The notes: generated by a model from the sequence alone, not told the origin. 64,000 nucleotides of DNA from Actinoplanes xinjiangensis (GCF_003148685.1 NZ_QGGR01000003.1:1-64000), one strand, 5' to 3'; shown: positions 1 to 7,673, counted from the first letter of the stretch. Made by a program: numbers and translations.

Positions 1-81
1 CGCCCAACGCCCAACGCCCAACGCCCAACGCCCAACGCCCAACGCCCAACGCCCAACGCCCAACGCCCAACGCCCAACGCC
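1..81. repeat. Heptanucleotide tandem repeat (CGCCCAA)n
   Basis: Eleven perfect copies of CGCCCAA fill bases 1-77, followed by a partial copy to 81. The array begins at the window edge, so its true length is unknown. On the minus strand it reads (TTGGGCG)n, that is GGG tracts separated by four bases, a layout able to form G-quadruplexes. No coding frame is supported here. Perfect copies suggest recent slippage. Confidence 0.95.
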
Positions 82-92
82 GACCAAGGGTG

Positions 93-109
93 GCACGGCG
101 GAGCCGTGC
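93..109 (-). terminator. Hairpin downstream of the transglutaminase-like gene
   Basis: GCACGGC (93-99) pairs perfectly with GCCGTGC (103-109) around a 3-nt loop. It lies about 20 nt past the stop of the minus-strand gene ending at 131. There is no T-run, so it would be an actinobacterial-style terminator lacking a U tail, or simply a hairpin. Confidence 0.4.
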
Positions 110-130
110 AAGGCCGAGCGCCGGACCGCG

Positions 131-1309
131 TCAGGCCGCTGCTGGGGAGGGGTGGCGCAGGTCGACGTCGTAGCGGTTGCCTCGGGGTGAGTGGCAGGTG
201 ACGGTGTCGCCGACGTGCAGGCGCGGGTCGGTGGCGTAGAGGAGGGCCAGGCGGTCCTCGGGTGAGGAGTCACCAGCGTCGGATGCGACGAGCAACGAGG
301 CGATCTCGTCGATCAGGGTGACGTCGCCGGAGTCCCAGGAGGGCAGGTCGGACCACGCTTCGGTGAGGGGGCGCCCGTCCAGGTCGGCGAGCATGGCGCG
401 GTCGGCTCCCCAGAAATCCCACAGCAGGGTTTCGTCGCCCATCCGGTGGGCCAGCTCGGTGACGACATACTTCCGGATGAACAAGGGGCCGCCGAGGGGG
501 ATGCCGGGGCCCACACCGTACGTCTCGGGGTCGATCTCGCCGCGCCGGAAGGCGAGCCAGGACTGGGCCGCGGTGCGCAACCCGCCGGGGCCGAGAGGAA
601 CGTCGGCGGCGTCGACCGGGAAGCCGGCCGCCGGGTCGAGCTGGGTGTCGGTGGCGATCCAGCGGCTGCCGTCGTGGTACTCGGTGATGACGTGGTCGCA
701 GTGGAAGCCGGGATGGAAGTAGTCGGCGAAGCCGACCCGGCTGCGGGCGGGAACACCTCCGGCCCGTAACGCCGCGACGGTGAGCAGGGTGAAGTCACGA
801 CAGCAGCCGACGATCCGCTGGTCGGCCGGGCGTGGCTCGTCGAGGGGCACGCCGGGCGGCAGAGTGTCGAGCATGGTCTCCACCCAGCGGCTGTCGATCT
901 CGGCGAGCCGGTCAGGCGGGAAGTCGAGGCCGGACGCGCGGTAGTGCACGACAAGATTCCGGACAGCGGCACCGACCACGGCGACAACATCGGAACACCC
1001 GGCAGCTCCGGAAAGACCGGCACCCACAGAAGCGACACCGCCAGAAAGACCGGCACCCGCAGAGGCAGCACCGCCGAAAAGACCGGCACCCACAGAGGCA
1101 GCACCGCCGAAAAGACCGGCACCCACAGAGGGAGCGCCGCCGAAAAGACCGGCACCCACAGAAGTGGCACCGCCGGACGGAGCGGCATCCGACGGGGCAG
1201 CGCCACCGGGAAGAGCGGCATCCGGAAGGGCGGCGGTGCCGGAAAGGGCGGCAAGGCGGCCGAGGTGACGGCCGGGATCGGAGAAGCGGGTCTGTCGTGT
1301 GTAGTCCAT
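131..1309 (-). CDS. Transglutaminase-like domain protein with N-terminal Gly/Ala repeat insertion
   Basis: The protein has 392 aa from the ATG at 1309. That start is preferred over the GTG at 1318 because AAGGGTGAG lies just upstream of it. Residues ~110-230 resemble a transglutaminase core: a Cys in GCCRDF (~169-170), His in HVITEY (~206) and Asp in ATDTQLD (~221), giving a possible Cys-His-Asp triad. Residues ~23-103 are an imperfect 11-aa repeat (consensus AASVGAGLFGG) that interrupts what looks like a normal N-terminus beginning DYTRQTRFSDPG. No signal peptide is seen, so it is probably cytoplasmic. It sits 5 nt after the MerR-type gene and is probably co-transcribed with it. The substrate is unknown; it could be a protease or amidase rather than a cross-linking enzyme. 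Confidence 0.8.
   Translation of the reverse strand: MDYTRQTRFSDPGRHLGRLAALSGTAALPDAALPGGAAPSDAAPSGGATSVGAGLFGGAPSVGAGLFGGAASVGAGLFGGAASAGAGLSGGVASVGAGLSGAAGCSDVVAVVGAAVRNLVVHYRASGLDFPPDRLAEIDSRWVETMLDTLPPGVPLDEPRPADQRIVGCCRDFTLLTVAALRAGGVPARSRVGFADYFHPGFHCDHVITEYHDGSRWIATDTQLDPAAGFPVDAADVPLGPGGLRTAAQSWLAFRRGEIDPETYGVGPGIPLGGPLFIRKYVVTELAHRMGDETLLWDFWGADRAMLADLDGRPLTEAWSDLPSWDSGDVTLIDEIASLLVASDAGDSSPEDRLALLYATDPRLHVGDTVTCHSPRGNRYDVDLRHPSPAAA
1000..1240. repeat. 33-bp in-frame minisatellite
   Basis: About seven copies of a 33-bp unit encode 11-aa repeats in the transglutaminase-like protein. Three central units (about 1050-1150) are nearly identical and the flanking ones are increasingly diverged. 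The unit length is a multiple of three, so gain or loss of copies keeps the reading frame. Confidence 0.9.
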
Positions 1310-1314
1310 CGGTC

Positions 1315-2121
1315 TCACCCTTCGAAAGGCTGGGCCACGTGCACGAACGGGTCGGTCGCGGCGAGTCTGTCCCAGCTGTCCAGATAGATCTCGCGCGGTG
1401 GCGCGGTGTGGATCAGGCCCGCGGCGCGGACGTGCTGGAAGACCGCCTCGTAGGCCTGGGTGATGCGGGGATAGAAGCAGTCATCGCGGGTGACCTCCGC
1501 ATACGCCACCAGGCGGGCCGGCTCGATCCGGATGGTGATCCGGCCGGACGGCTCGATCGGGCCGGTGAACGGGACACAGACCTCGACCTGGGCCTCGCTG
1601 TCGGGGGTCACCTGGCCGTGGTAGATCACCCAGTGCTCACCGGTCGCCGCGGCGTCCTGATCCTCCAGGTGGCGGCGGATCTCCCACTCGGCGGCGCCGA
1701 TCTCCGGCACGAGGTGCTCCTGGTCGACCTCGATGTGCAGGGTCGCGACCTTCCGCGCCGGGCGGGCGTCGATGTGGACGGCATATCGCCGTGGTGGCTC
1801 GTCGCCGTGTGCGAGCCGGGTGCGCAGCCAGGTGTAGCTCTCGCGCCGGGCCGCGGCCGCCGCCTCCTCGGCGGCCCACCACCGGTCGAGCCGGCGCACC
1901 GCTTCGGCATCGGGCAGGTCGAGTGTCTCGGCGATGACGGCGAGGGGCATGCCGAGCCGGCGCAGCAGGCTGATCCGGCTCGCCCGGTCGAGTTGACCGG
2001 CGGTGTATCGCCGGTAGCCGCTGGGATCCACCTCGGCCGGTGGCAGCAGACCGGACCCCTCGTAGAGCCGCAGCGCCTTGACGGAGAGCCCGGCCCGCCG
2101 GCCGAACTCCCCGATGGTCAT
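1315..2121 (-). CDS. MerR-family regulator with GyrI-like effector domain
   Basis: This 268-aa regulator has an N-terminal MerR winged helix (MTIGEFGRRAGLSVKALRLY, then GLLPP and the YRRY turn, residues 1-70), a helical linker to ~105, and a C-terminal GyrI/AraC-type effector-binding domain (~115-268). The family binds small molecules and remodels promoters with long spacers. The ATG at 2121 is chosen because GGAGGG lies 6-7 nt upstream; in-frame codons further upstream lack a ribosome site and would run into the predicted promoter. The transglutaminase-like gene follows after 5 nt and is the likely co-regulated partner. The ligand is unknown. Confidence 0.88.
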   Translation of the reverse strand: MTIGEFGRRAGLSVKALRLYEGSGLLPPAEVDPSGYRRYTAGQLDRASRISLLRRLGMPLAVIAETLDLPDAEAVRRLDRWWAAEEAAAAARRESYTWLRTRLAHGDEPPRRYAVHIDARPARKVATLHIEVDQEHLVPEIGAAEWEIRRHLEDQDAAATGEHWVIYHGQVTPDSEAQVEVCVPFTGPIEPSGRITIRIEPARLVAYAEVTRDDCFYPRITQAYEAVFQHVRAAGLIHTAPPREIYLDSWDRLAATDPFVHVAQPFEG

Positions 2122-2158
2122 GGCTCGACCCTCCACAGAACCGCTGTTCATGGATTCG

Positions 2159-2189
2159 ATGGTGGAGCCTGCCCCAGGGGCCGAGTAAA
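2159..2189 (-). promoter_or_regulatory. Candidate MerR-type autoregulated promoter, 19-bp spacer
   Basis: On the minus strand a TTTACT -35 (2184-2189) and a CACCAT -10 (2159-2164) are separated by exactly 19 bp containing the dyad GCCCCtGGGGC. A 19-bp spacer with a central dyad is the signature of MerR-controlled promoters (known for the family). It lies ~40 nt upstream of the MerR-type start. The -10 is poor, which is usual for activated promoters. Confidence 0.5.
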
Positions 2190-2206
2190 GGGGGCACACT
2201 GATCGA

Positions 2207-3274
2207 ATGCAGCTCCCGCTGAACCCACCGGTCAAGCCGATGCTCGCCAAACCCGTCGCGGACATCCCGCCCGGCCAGGTCTACGAGCCGAAATGGGATG
2301 GATTCCGGTCGATCGTCTTCCGGGACGGCGACGAGGTGGAGATCGGCAGCCGCAACGAGAAACCGATGACCCGGTACTTCCCCGAGGTGGTCGAGGCGAT
2401 CCTCGCCGAGTTCCCGGAGCGCGCGGTGATCGACGGCGAGGTGATCGTCGCCGACACCGAGCGCAACACGCTCGACTTCGAGGCTCTCCAGCAGCGCATT
2501 CATCCGGCGGCGAGCCGCGTCAGACTGCTCTCCGAGCAGACCCCGGCCAGTTTCGTGGCGTTCGACCTGCTCGCGCTCGGCGACGAGGACCTGACCGAAC
2601 TGCCGTTCCAGAGAAGACGCGAGATGCTGGTGAAGTGCCTGGAGAACGCCAAACCTCCGGTGTACGTGACACCCGCGACCGACGATCTGGAGACGGCCCG
2701 CCGCTGGTTCGCCGAGTTCGAGGGCGCCGGGCTGGACGGCCTGATCGCGAAGGCCCGTGATCTCACCTATCAGCCGGACAAGCGGGTGATGGCGAAGGTC
2801 AAGCACAAACGCACCGCGGACTGTGTGGTGGCCGGTTACCGGGTGCACAAGTCGGCGGAGAACCGGATCGGCTCGCTGCTGCTGGGCCTGCACGACGAGC
2901 GCGGCGTCCTGGTGAGCGTCGGGGTGATCGGCTCGTTCTCGATGAAGATCCGGGAGGAGCTGTTCGAGGAGTTGCAGCCGCTGGTCACCACGTTCGAGGG
3001 ACACCCGTGGAACTGGGCGGCGCACGAGCAGGGTGAGCGGACCCCCCGGAAGAACGAGGTGAGCAGGTGGAACGCGGGCAAGGACCTGTCGTTCACGCCG
3101 CTGCGCCCCGAACGGGTGGTCGAGGTCCGCTACGACTACATGGAGGGCGTCCGGTTTCGGCACACCGCCCAGTTCGAACGGTGGCGCCCCGATCGCGACC
3201 CGCTGACCTGCACATATGAGCAGCTGGAGCGGCCGGTGCGGTTCGATCTGGCCGAGGTGCTGACCAGCCGCTGA
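2207..3274 (+). CDS. ligC: ATP-dependent DNA ligase, LigC type
   Basis: The 355-aa protein consists of an adenylation domain plus OB fold without polymerase or nuclease domains, which is the LigC architecture. Visible nucleotidyltransferase motifs are EPKWDGFR with the adenylated Lys at residue 29 (motif I), IDGEVIV (III), GLDGLIAK (IV) and MAKVKHKR (V). It seals nicks using ATP and in actinobacteria takes part in end-joining or gap repair with a stand-alone primase-polymerase. Its usual partner, PrimC, lies 2.5 kb away on the opposite strand (5820-6836). No Ku gene is in the window. The ATG at 2207 begins right after the divergent MerR promoter region; no strong ribosome site is visible. Confidence 0.93.
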   Translation: MQLPLNPPVKPMLAKPVADIPPGQVYEPKWDGFRSIVFRDGDEVEIGSRNEKPMTRYFPEVVEAILAEFPERAVIDGEVIVADTERNTLDFEALQQRIHPAASRVRLLSEQTPASFVAFDLLALGDEDLTELPFQRRREMLVKCLENAKPPVYVTPATDDLETARRWFAEFEGAGLDGLIAKARDLTYQPDKRVMAKVKHKRTADCVVAGYRVHKSAENRIGSLLLGLHDERGVLVSVGVIGSFSMKIREELFEELQPLVTTFEGHPWNWAAHEQGERTPRKNEVSRWNAGKDLSFTPLRPERVVEVRYDYMEGVRFRHTAQFERWRPDRDPLTCTYEQLERPVRFDLAEVLTSR

Positions 3275-3309
3275 CGGAGCGCCGGGCGCGGACCGGATAG
3301 GGTCGTTGC

Positions 3310-4875
3310 GTGGATCGTCGCTCACGCCTGGCTGTCGCAGTCCTCTCCGTGCTGGTTCTGACGGCGGGGTGCACGCTGCCCGCGTTCGCCCCGGACGGCT
3401 CCGATCAGCCGGCGCGCCAGGGCGGCGCGAGCACTCCCGCCCCGGCCGAATCCGGCTCGGCGATCCGGTGGAAACCGTGCCCCGAGGTGCCTCGCGGGCT
3501 GGTCGGCCGGACGGCGGCGGGCATGACCTACGACTGCGCCACGGTTCCGGTGCCGAAGGACTGGGCGGCGCCGGTCGCCGGGGAGACGTACGGCATCGAC
3601 ATGATCCGCATCCGGTCGGACCGGCAGAAGGACCGGATCGGTTCGCTGCTGCTGAACCCGGGCGGCCCGGGTGGTTCCGGCATCGACGTGGCGGTCTACC
3701 TGTCCTTCGGGCAGGCGCTGGGTGGCCTGCCCACCGAGGTCACCGACCGGTTCGACATCGTCGGGTTCGATCCGCGTGGTGTCGGCGAGTCCGACCCGGT
3801 GAAGTGCATCTCCACGAAGGATCAGGACGCGAGTTTCGCCGCCGACCCGGATCCGGCCGAGCAGGCCGCGTTCGACGAGATCGCGGCGCTGAACAAGCGG
3901 ATCGCCGACGGCTGCGCGAAGGAGTACGGGCCGAGCCTGCGCACGTACTCGACCGAGCAGGCGGCCCGTGACCTGGACGCGCTGCGTGCCGCGGTCGGCG
4001 ACGAGAAACTGACATACCTGGGTTTCTCGTACGGGACGCTGCTCGGCGCGACGTATGCCCAGCTGTTTCCGAAGAACGTGCGGGCCCTGGTGCTGGACGG
4101 CGCGGTGGACCCGACCGAGAACTACGTGTCCGGCTCGGAGCAGCAGGCGAAAGGCTTCGAGCGGGCGTTCACCAACTTCACGAAATGGTGTACGCAGAAC
4201 GCCGCCAAGTGCCCGATCGCGCCGGACGCCCGCGGTGCGGTGACCGACGCTCTGGCGAAGGCGGAGACGTCACCGGTGCCCGGAGCAGACGGGCGGGAGG
4301 CCACGCCGGGCTGGATCTTCCTGAGCGTGATCTCGTCGCTCTACACCGAGTCCGGCTGGACCAGCCTGGCCGAGGCGATCGACGCGCTGGCGGCCGGCGA
4401 CGCCGAGGGTGTCTTCGAACTGGCCGACCAGTACGCGGAGCGCGAGGACGGCAAGTACTCCAACCTGTTCGACGCCAACCTGGCGGTGAACTGCGCGGAC
4501 ACCGACAAGGCGCCGACCGTGGCGGAGGTGCGGCGGCTACAGGGCGAGTGGCGCACGAAGTACCCGATGTTCGGCCCGGCGCTGGCGATCGGGATGCTGC
4601 CGTGCACCTACTGGGGCGGCCAGCGTGACCCGTACCCGGTGGGCAAGGCGGAGGGTGCGCCGCCGATCGTGGTGGTGGGCACCACCGGTGACCCGGCGAC
4701 GCCGTACGAGAACACCGCCGACCTGGCGAACATGCTGGGTGTCGGGCACGTGCTGACGTGGGAGGGCGAGGGGCACACCGCCTACCCGTCGACCGCCTGC
4801 ATCCGGGACGCCGTCGACGCGTACCTCATCGATCTGAAGGTCCCGCAGGAGGGTCTGCGCTGTCCGCCGAAGTGA
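3310..4875 (+). CDS. Secreted lipoprotein alpha/beta hydrolase (tripeptidyl aminopeptidase-like)
   Basis: The 521-aa product starts at GTG 3310. An N-terminal lipoprotein signal ends in the lipobox LTAGC (Cys ~21), so it is exported and lipid-anchored. An alpha/beta-hydrolase fold with oxyanion segment NPGGPGGSG (~117-125), nucleophile in GFSYGT (S240), Asp461 in GTTGDPATP and His489 in GEGHTAYP gives a complete triad. The C-terminal part matches the TAP-like domain of Streptomyces Slp/Tap aminopeptidases, which remove short peptides from protein N-termini. Its last 50 nt overlap the convergent K+ channel gene. Substrate specificity cannot be read from sequence. Confidence 0.88.
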   Translation: MDRRSRLAVAVLSVLVLTAGCTLPAFAPDGSDQPARQGGASTPAPAESGSAIRWKPCPEVPRGLVGRTAAGMTYDCATVPVPKDWAAPVAGETYGIDMIRIRSDRQKDRIGSLLLNPGGPGGSGIDVAVYLSFGQALGGLPTEVTDRFDIVGFDPRGVGESDPVKCISTKDQDASFAADPDPAEQAAFDEIAALNKRIADGCAKEYGPSLRTYSTEQAARDLDALRAAVGDEKLTYLGFSYGTLLGATYAQLFPKNVRALVLDGAVDPTENYVSGSEQQAKGFERAFTNFTKWCTQNAAKCPIAPDARGAVTDALAKAETSPVPGADGREATPGWIFLSVISSLYTESGWTSLAEAIDALAAGDAEGVFELADQYAEREDGKYSNLFDANLAVNCADTDKAPTVAEVRRLQGEWRTKYPMFGPALAIGMLPCTYWGGQRDPYPVGKAEGAPPIVVVGTTGDPATPYENTADLANMLGVGHVLTWEGEGHTAYPSTACIRDAVDAYLIDLKVPQEGLRCPPK

Positions 4876-5290
4876 CGGTGATGCCCTGGCGGGCGGCCAT
4901 CTCCTCGAGCAGGGCCCGGGTGACCCGCAGATTCTCCTTGAGTTCCTCCTGCTCCTCGTGACGGAACGCGTCGTTGTTCACGATGAGCTTGCTGGAGAAG
5001 TGGGCGGTGATCAGCGGGATCACCAGCAGCACCATGACCGAGATGAGGATCCCGGCCATCACGCGGCCCTGCCACGACTTGGGTGAGATGTCGCCGTATC
5101 CGACGGTGGAGGCGGTGACGACCGCCCACCAGACCGAGTCGCCGAACGACATGCCCTTCTCGAAACGGTCGTAGAGGGTCCCGCAGACGACGATCAGGAT
5201 CGAGTACGCGAGCAGCAACTTCTTCGGTGAGTTGGCCAGCCAGACGAGCCCGGCGTAGAAGAGTCGTGGCAGCGTGAGCAGCGCATGCAT
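4826..5290 (-). CDS. Two-helix potassium channel (ion_trans_2 type)
   Basis: This 154-aa protein has a TM helix at ~24-40, a pore loop with the selectivity filter TVGYGD (62-67), and a second TM helix at ~77-97, followed by a charged, probably helical cytoplasmic tail (HEEQEELKENLRVTRALLEE). This is the minimal KcsA-like tetrameric K+ channel layout. No RCK domain is attached; the two TrkA proteins at 35.7-37.1 kb are far away and not obviously linked. Its 3' end overlaps the opposing hydrolase gene by 50 nt, so the last ~16 codons of each gene constrain each other. The gap to the divergent GNAT gene is only 29 nt. Confidence 0.9.
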   Translation of the reverse strand: MHALLTLPRLFYAGLVWLANSPKKLLLAYSILIVVCGTLYDRFEKGMSFGDSVWWAVVTASTVGYGDISPKSWQGRVMAGILISVMVLLVIPLITAHFSSKLIVNNDAFRHEEQEELKENLRVTRALLEEMAARQGITVTSADSADPPAGPSDR

Positions 5291-5319
5291 GTCGTCATCG
5301 TGCCCGACGTGAAGGGTCC

Positions 5320-5817
5320 ATGACAGCCCGTGACAAGCTTCCGATCATGCAGATCCGGATCGCCACCCGTGCCGACGTCCCCGCCGTCCTCAGCCTGCTC
5401 GCCGACGATCACATCAGCCGCGACCGGGGTTTCGGTGTCGTTCCCGAGTCGGTCGACGCCGCCGTGTGGGCCGCCTTCGAGGCGATCGACGCGGACGACC
5501 GTAACGAGCTGATCGTCGCCGTCGACGGCGACGAGGTGATCGGCACGTGCCAGCTCACCTTCATCCCGGGGCTGAGCCGCAACGGGGCCGAGCGGATGCT
5601 GATCGAGGCGGTCCGGATCGACGTGGGCCGGCGCGGGCAGGGGCTCGGCGGGGAGCTGATCCGGTGGACGATCGAGCGGGCCCGCGAACGTGGCTGCGCG
5701 ATCGTCCAGCTGACCACCGACAAACGGCGCACCGACGCACACCGCTTCTACACCGCACTCGGCTTCGAGGCCTCCCATGAGGGCATGAAGCTGCTGCTCC
5801 GCGACACGAACCGATAG
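5320..5817 (+). CDS. GNAT-family N-acetyltransferase
   Basis: The 165-aa protein has the GNAT acetyl-CoA loop in RRGQGLGGELIRWTIERA (~110-127) and the C-terminal LYTALGFE-type strand (RFYTALGFEASHEGMKL). The ATG at 5320 has GAAGGG upstream; an ATG at 5347 (MQIRIATR) is an alternative that matches the family's usual start better. The substrate is unknown. It ends 2 nt before the stop of the convergent primase-polymerase gene. Confidence 0.85.
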   Translation: MTARDKLPIMQIRIATRADVPAVLSLLADDHISRDRGFGVVPESVDAAVWAAFEAIDADDRNELIVAVDGDEVIGTCQLTFIPGLSRNGAERMLIEAVRIDVGRRGQGLGGELIRWTIERARERGCAIVQLTTDKRRTDAHRFYTALGFEASHEGMKLLLRDTNR

Positions 5818-5819
5818 GA

Positions 5820-6836
5820 CTACTTCAGGTCGCGGTCCTTGGAGGGCTGCACCCGCTTGGGCTCGCCCGGCATCTTCGGGTGGTCCGGCGGGTAGGGCAG
5901 GTCGCCGAGACCGTCGCGTTCGTCGCGCTTCACCCACTCCAGCAGCGGGGTGAGGTCGTGGGCGACGTCGTCGATGCCGGCGTGCGGGTCGCCGACGGCG
6001 GCGAACCGGGGCGGCATGGTCCGCAGATCGAAGTCGTCGGGTTCGGCGGAGGCCAGCTCGTCCCAGGTGACCGGGGCGGAGACGGTGGCGCGGGCGTTGG
6101 CCCGCAGCGAGTAGGCGCAGGCGATGGTCCGGTCCCGGGCCATCTGGTTGTAGTCGAGGAAGACCCGCTCGCCGCGCTCCTCCTTCCACCAGGAGGTGGT
6201 GATGCCGGCCGGGTTGCGGCGCTCCACCTCCCGGGCCAGGGCGATGGCGGCACGGCGCACGTCCACGAACGACCACTGCGGGGCGATCCGCACGTAGACG
6301 TGGACGCCACGGCCGCCGGACGTCTTCGGGTAACCGGTCCAGCCCAGGTCGGCGAGGACCGCACGGACCACTTCGGCGGTGGCGATCACGTCGGCGAAGC
6401 CGGTGCCCGGCTGGGGATCGAGGTCGATGCGTAGTTCGTCGGGCTCGTCGGGGGCGCCGGCGCGCACCGGCCAGGGGTGGAAGACCACGGTGCCCATCTG
6501 GGCGGCCCAGGCGACGTGCGCCAGGTCGGCCGGGCTGAGTTCGTCGGCCGTACGCATGCTGGGGAATCTGATCGTCGCGGTCCTGATCCAGTCGGGGACG
6601 CCGCGGGTGGGGATGCGTTTCTGGTAGAACGCCTCGCCCTCGATGCCGTCGGGGAAGCGCTGGAGGGTGGTGGGGCGGTCGCGCAGCGCCCGCAGGATGC
6701 CGTCACCGACCGCCAGGTAATACTCGAAGACGTCCCGTTTGGTGAATCCGCGCCCCGGAAAGACGATCTTGTCGGGGCTGCTCAGGCGCACGGTGTGCCC
6801 GGCGATCTGATGCTCTTCAGCAGCGGCTTTCGGCAT
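5820..6836 (-). CDS. LigD-type primase-polymerase (Prim-PolC-like)
   Basis: The 338-aa protein is a stand-alone archaeo-eukaryotic primase-superfamily domain equivalent to the LigD polymerase domain. Visible hallmarks are HPWP (120-123), the catalytic acidic pair in RIDLDPQPG (D138, D140), SGGRGVHVYVRI (173-184) and the DYNQMARDRTIACAYS block. Such enzymes add ribonucleotides and fill short gaps during repair. In mycobacteria the orthologous gene neighbours ligC; here the two bracket three unrelated genes. The C-terminal ~25 aa are Lys/Pro-rich. The ATG at 6836 is the first supported start. Confidence 0.92.
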   Translation of the reverse strand: MPKAAAEEHQIAGHTVRLSSPDKIVFPGRGFTKRDVFEYYLAVGDGILRALRDRPTTLQRFPDGIEGEAFYQKRIPTRGVPDWIRTATIRFPSMRTADELSPADLAHVAWAAQMGTVVFHPWPVRAGAPDEPDELRIDLDPQPGTGFADVIATAEVVRAVLADLGWTGYPKTSGGRGVHVYVRIAPQWSFVDVRRAAIALAREVERRNPAGITTSWWKEERGERVFLDYNQMARDRTIACAYSLRANARATVSAPVTWDELASAEPDDFDLRTMPPRFAAVGDPHAGIDDVAHDLTPLLEWVKRDERDGLGDLPYPPDHPKMPGEPKRVQPSKDRDLK

Positions 6837-6849
6837 GGCCCGAGCCTAC

Positions 6850-6986
6850 GGCCCGGAACGCCGTAGGGCCGCCCGGCGCGGCCACAGCCGGAGAGCCGGA
6901 GGCCCGGAACGCCGTAGGGCCGCCCGGCCACAGCCGGAGAGCCGGAGGCCGGAACGCCGTAGGGCCGCCCGGCGAACCGGGCGGCC
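6850..6986. repeat. Tandem ~46-51-bp repeats carrying a half-palindrome
   Basis: Two near-identical units (6850-6900, 51 bp; 6901-6946, 46 bp) and a partial third (6947-6973) share the block GGCCCGGAACGCCGTAGGGC plus a CCACAGCCGGAGAGCCGGA tail. The first unit has a 5-bp insertion (CGCGG). The third unit runs into the perfect hairpin at 6963-6986. The repeats are non-coding and sit between the ends or starts of two minus-strand genes. Confidence 0.9.
6963..6986 (-). terminator. Strong hairpin after the LAVTG surface-protein gene
   Basis: GGCCGCCCGG (6963-6972) pairs perfectly with CCGGGCGGCC (6977-6986) around a CGAA tetraloop. It begins 10 nt past the stop of the minus-strand gene ending at 6997. 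There is no T tail, but stem stability is very high. Confidence 0.7.
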
Positions 6987-6996
6987 GTTGCGGGAA

Positions 6997-7575
6997 TCAG
7001 GCGTTGCGACGGCGGCGCGTGTACCAGATGGCCGTGACGCCACCGGCCAGCATCAGGCCGCCGAGGGCCAGGATGCCGCCGAGCGGGGCGCCGGTGACCG
7101 CCAGCGTCGTGCCGACGCTGACGCCTTGGCCGTGGGCGCTGGTGGAGGGCCGGGGCCCGGCGGTCGCCGAGTTGACGCCGGTGCCCGGGGTGCCCGCGAT
7201 GGTGCCGGTCGGCAGGCTCTGCGTCACGGACGGGGTCACGGACGGGCTCAGGCCCTGCGACGGCGTGTACCCGGGACGGCCGCGGGTGGGGCCGGTGGGT
7301 GCGGCGGTCGTCGTCTTGACGGCGGGTGCGGCCGGGGTGGTGGCCGTCGTCGCCGGGGTCGTCACTACCGGCGTTCCGGGCACCTGCTGGACGGTGCCGC
7401 CGTAACCCGGGTTGCCCCGCTGATCACCGGTGTCGGGACTCGGCGTCATGATCGCGTGAGCGGCCTTCTGCTGGACGTCAGCCGCCGTTGCGGGGGCTCC
7501 GCCGAGGGCCAGAGCAGCGAGAACAGTGGCACCGACCGTGGCGAGTCCAGCGGCCGGACGGCGCGAAAAGCTCAT
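6997..7575 (-). CDS. Secreted Thr/Pro-rich surface protein with LAVTG sorting-type C-terminus
   Basis: The 192-aa product starts at ATG 7575; a GTG at 7620 would extend it by 15 residues but place them before the signal peptide. Residues 1-31 form a Sec signal (RRP, a hydrophobic run, APATA cleavage site). Residues ~45-155 are low-complexity Thr/Pro/Ser/Gly, typical of a wall-spanning stalk. The C-terminus has LAVTG (158-162), a hydrophobic helix and a RRRRNA tail, the tripartite sortase layout, with LAVTG close to the LAxTG class of actinobacterial sortase E. No sortase is encoded nearby. No functional domain is recognised. Confidence 0.8.
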   Translation of the reverse strand: MSFSRRPAAGLATVGATVLAALALGGAPATAADVQQKAAHAIMTPSPDTGDQRGNPGYGGTVQQVPGTPVVTTPATTATTPAAPAVKTTTAAPTGPTRGRPGYTPSQGLSPSVTPSVTQSLPTGTIAGTPGTGVNSATAGPRPSTSAHGQGVSVGTTLAVTGAPLGGILALGGLMLAGGVTAIWYTRRRRNA

Positions 7576-7673
7576 GAGGAGTATCCGTTCTGTTGCGGAA
7601 GGTACGTTCCATGGTCGCACGGGAGCTTAACGGTAATTGCCCGTTTTACCCGGAAACACCCCGGGGCGGGTCT

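Noticed and set aside
1000..1240. CRISPR array
   Set aside because: The 33-bp repeats are directly adjacent without unique spacers, are in coding frame, and no cas gene is near.
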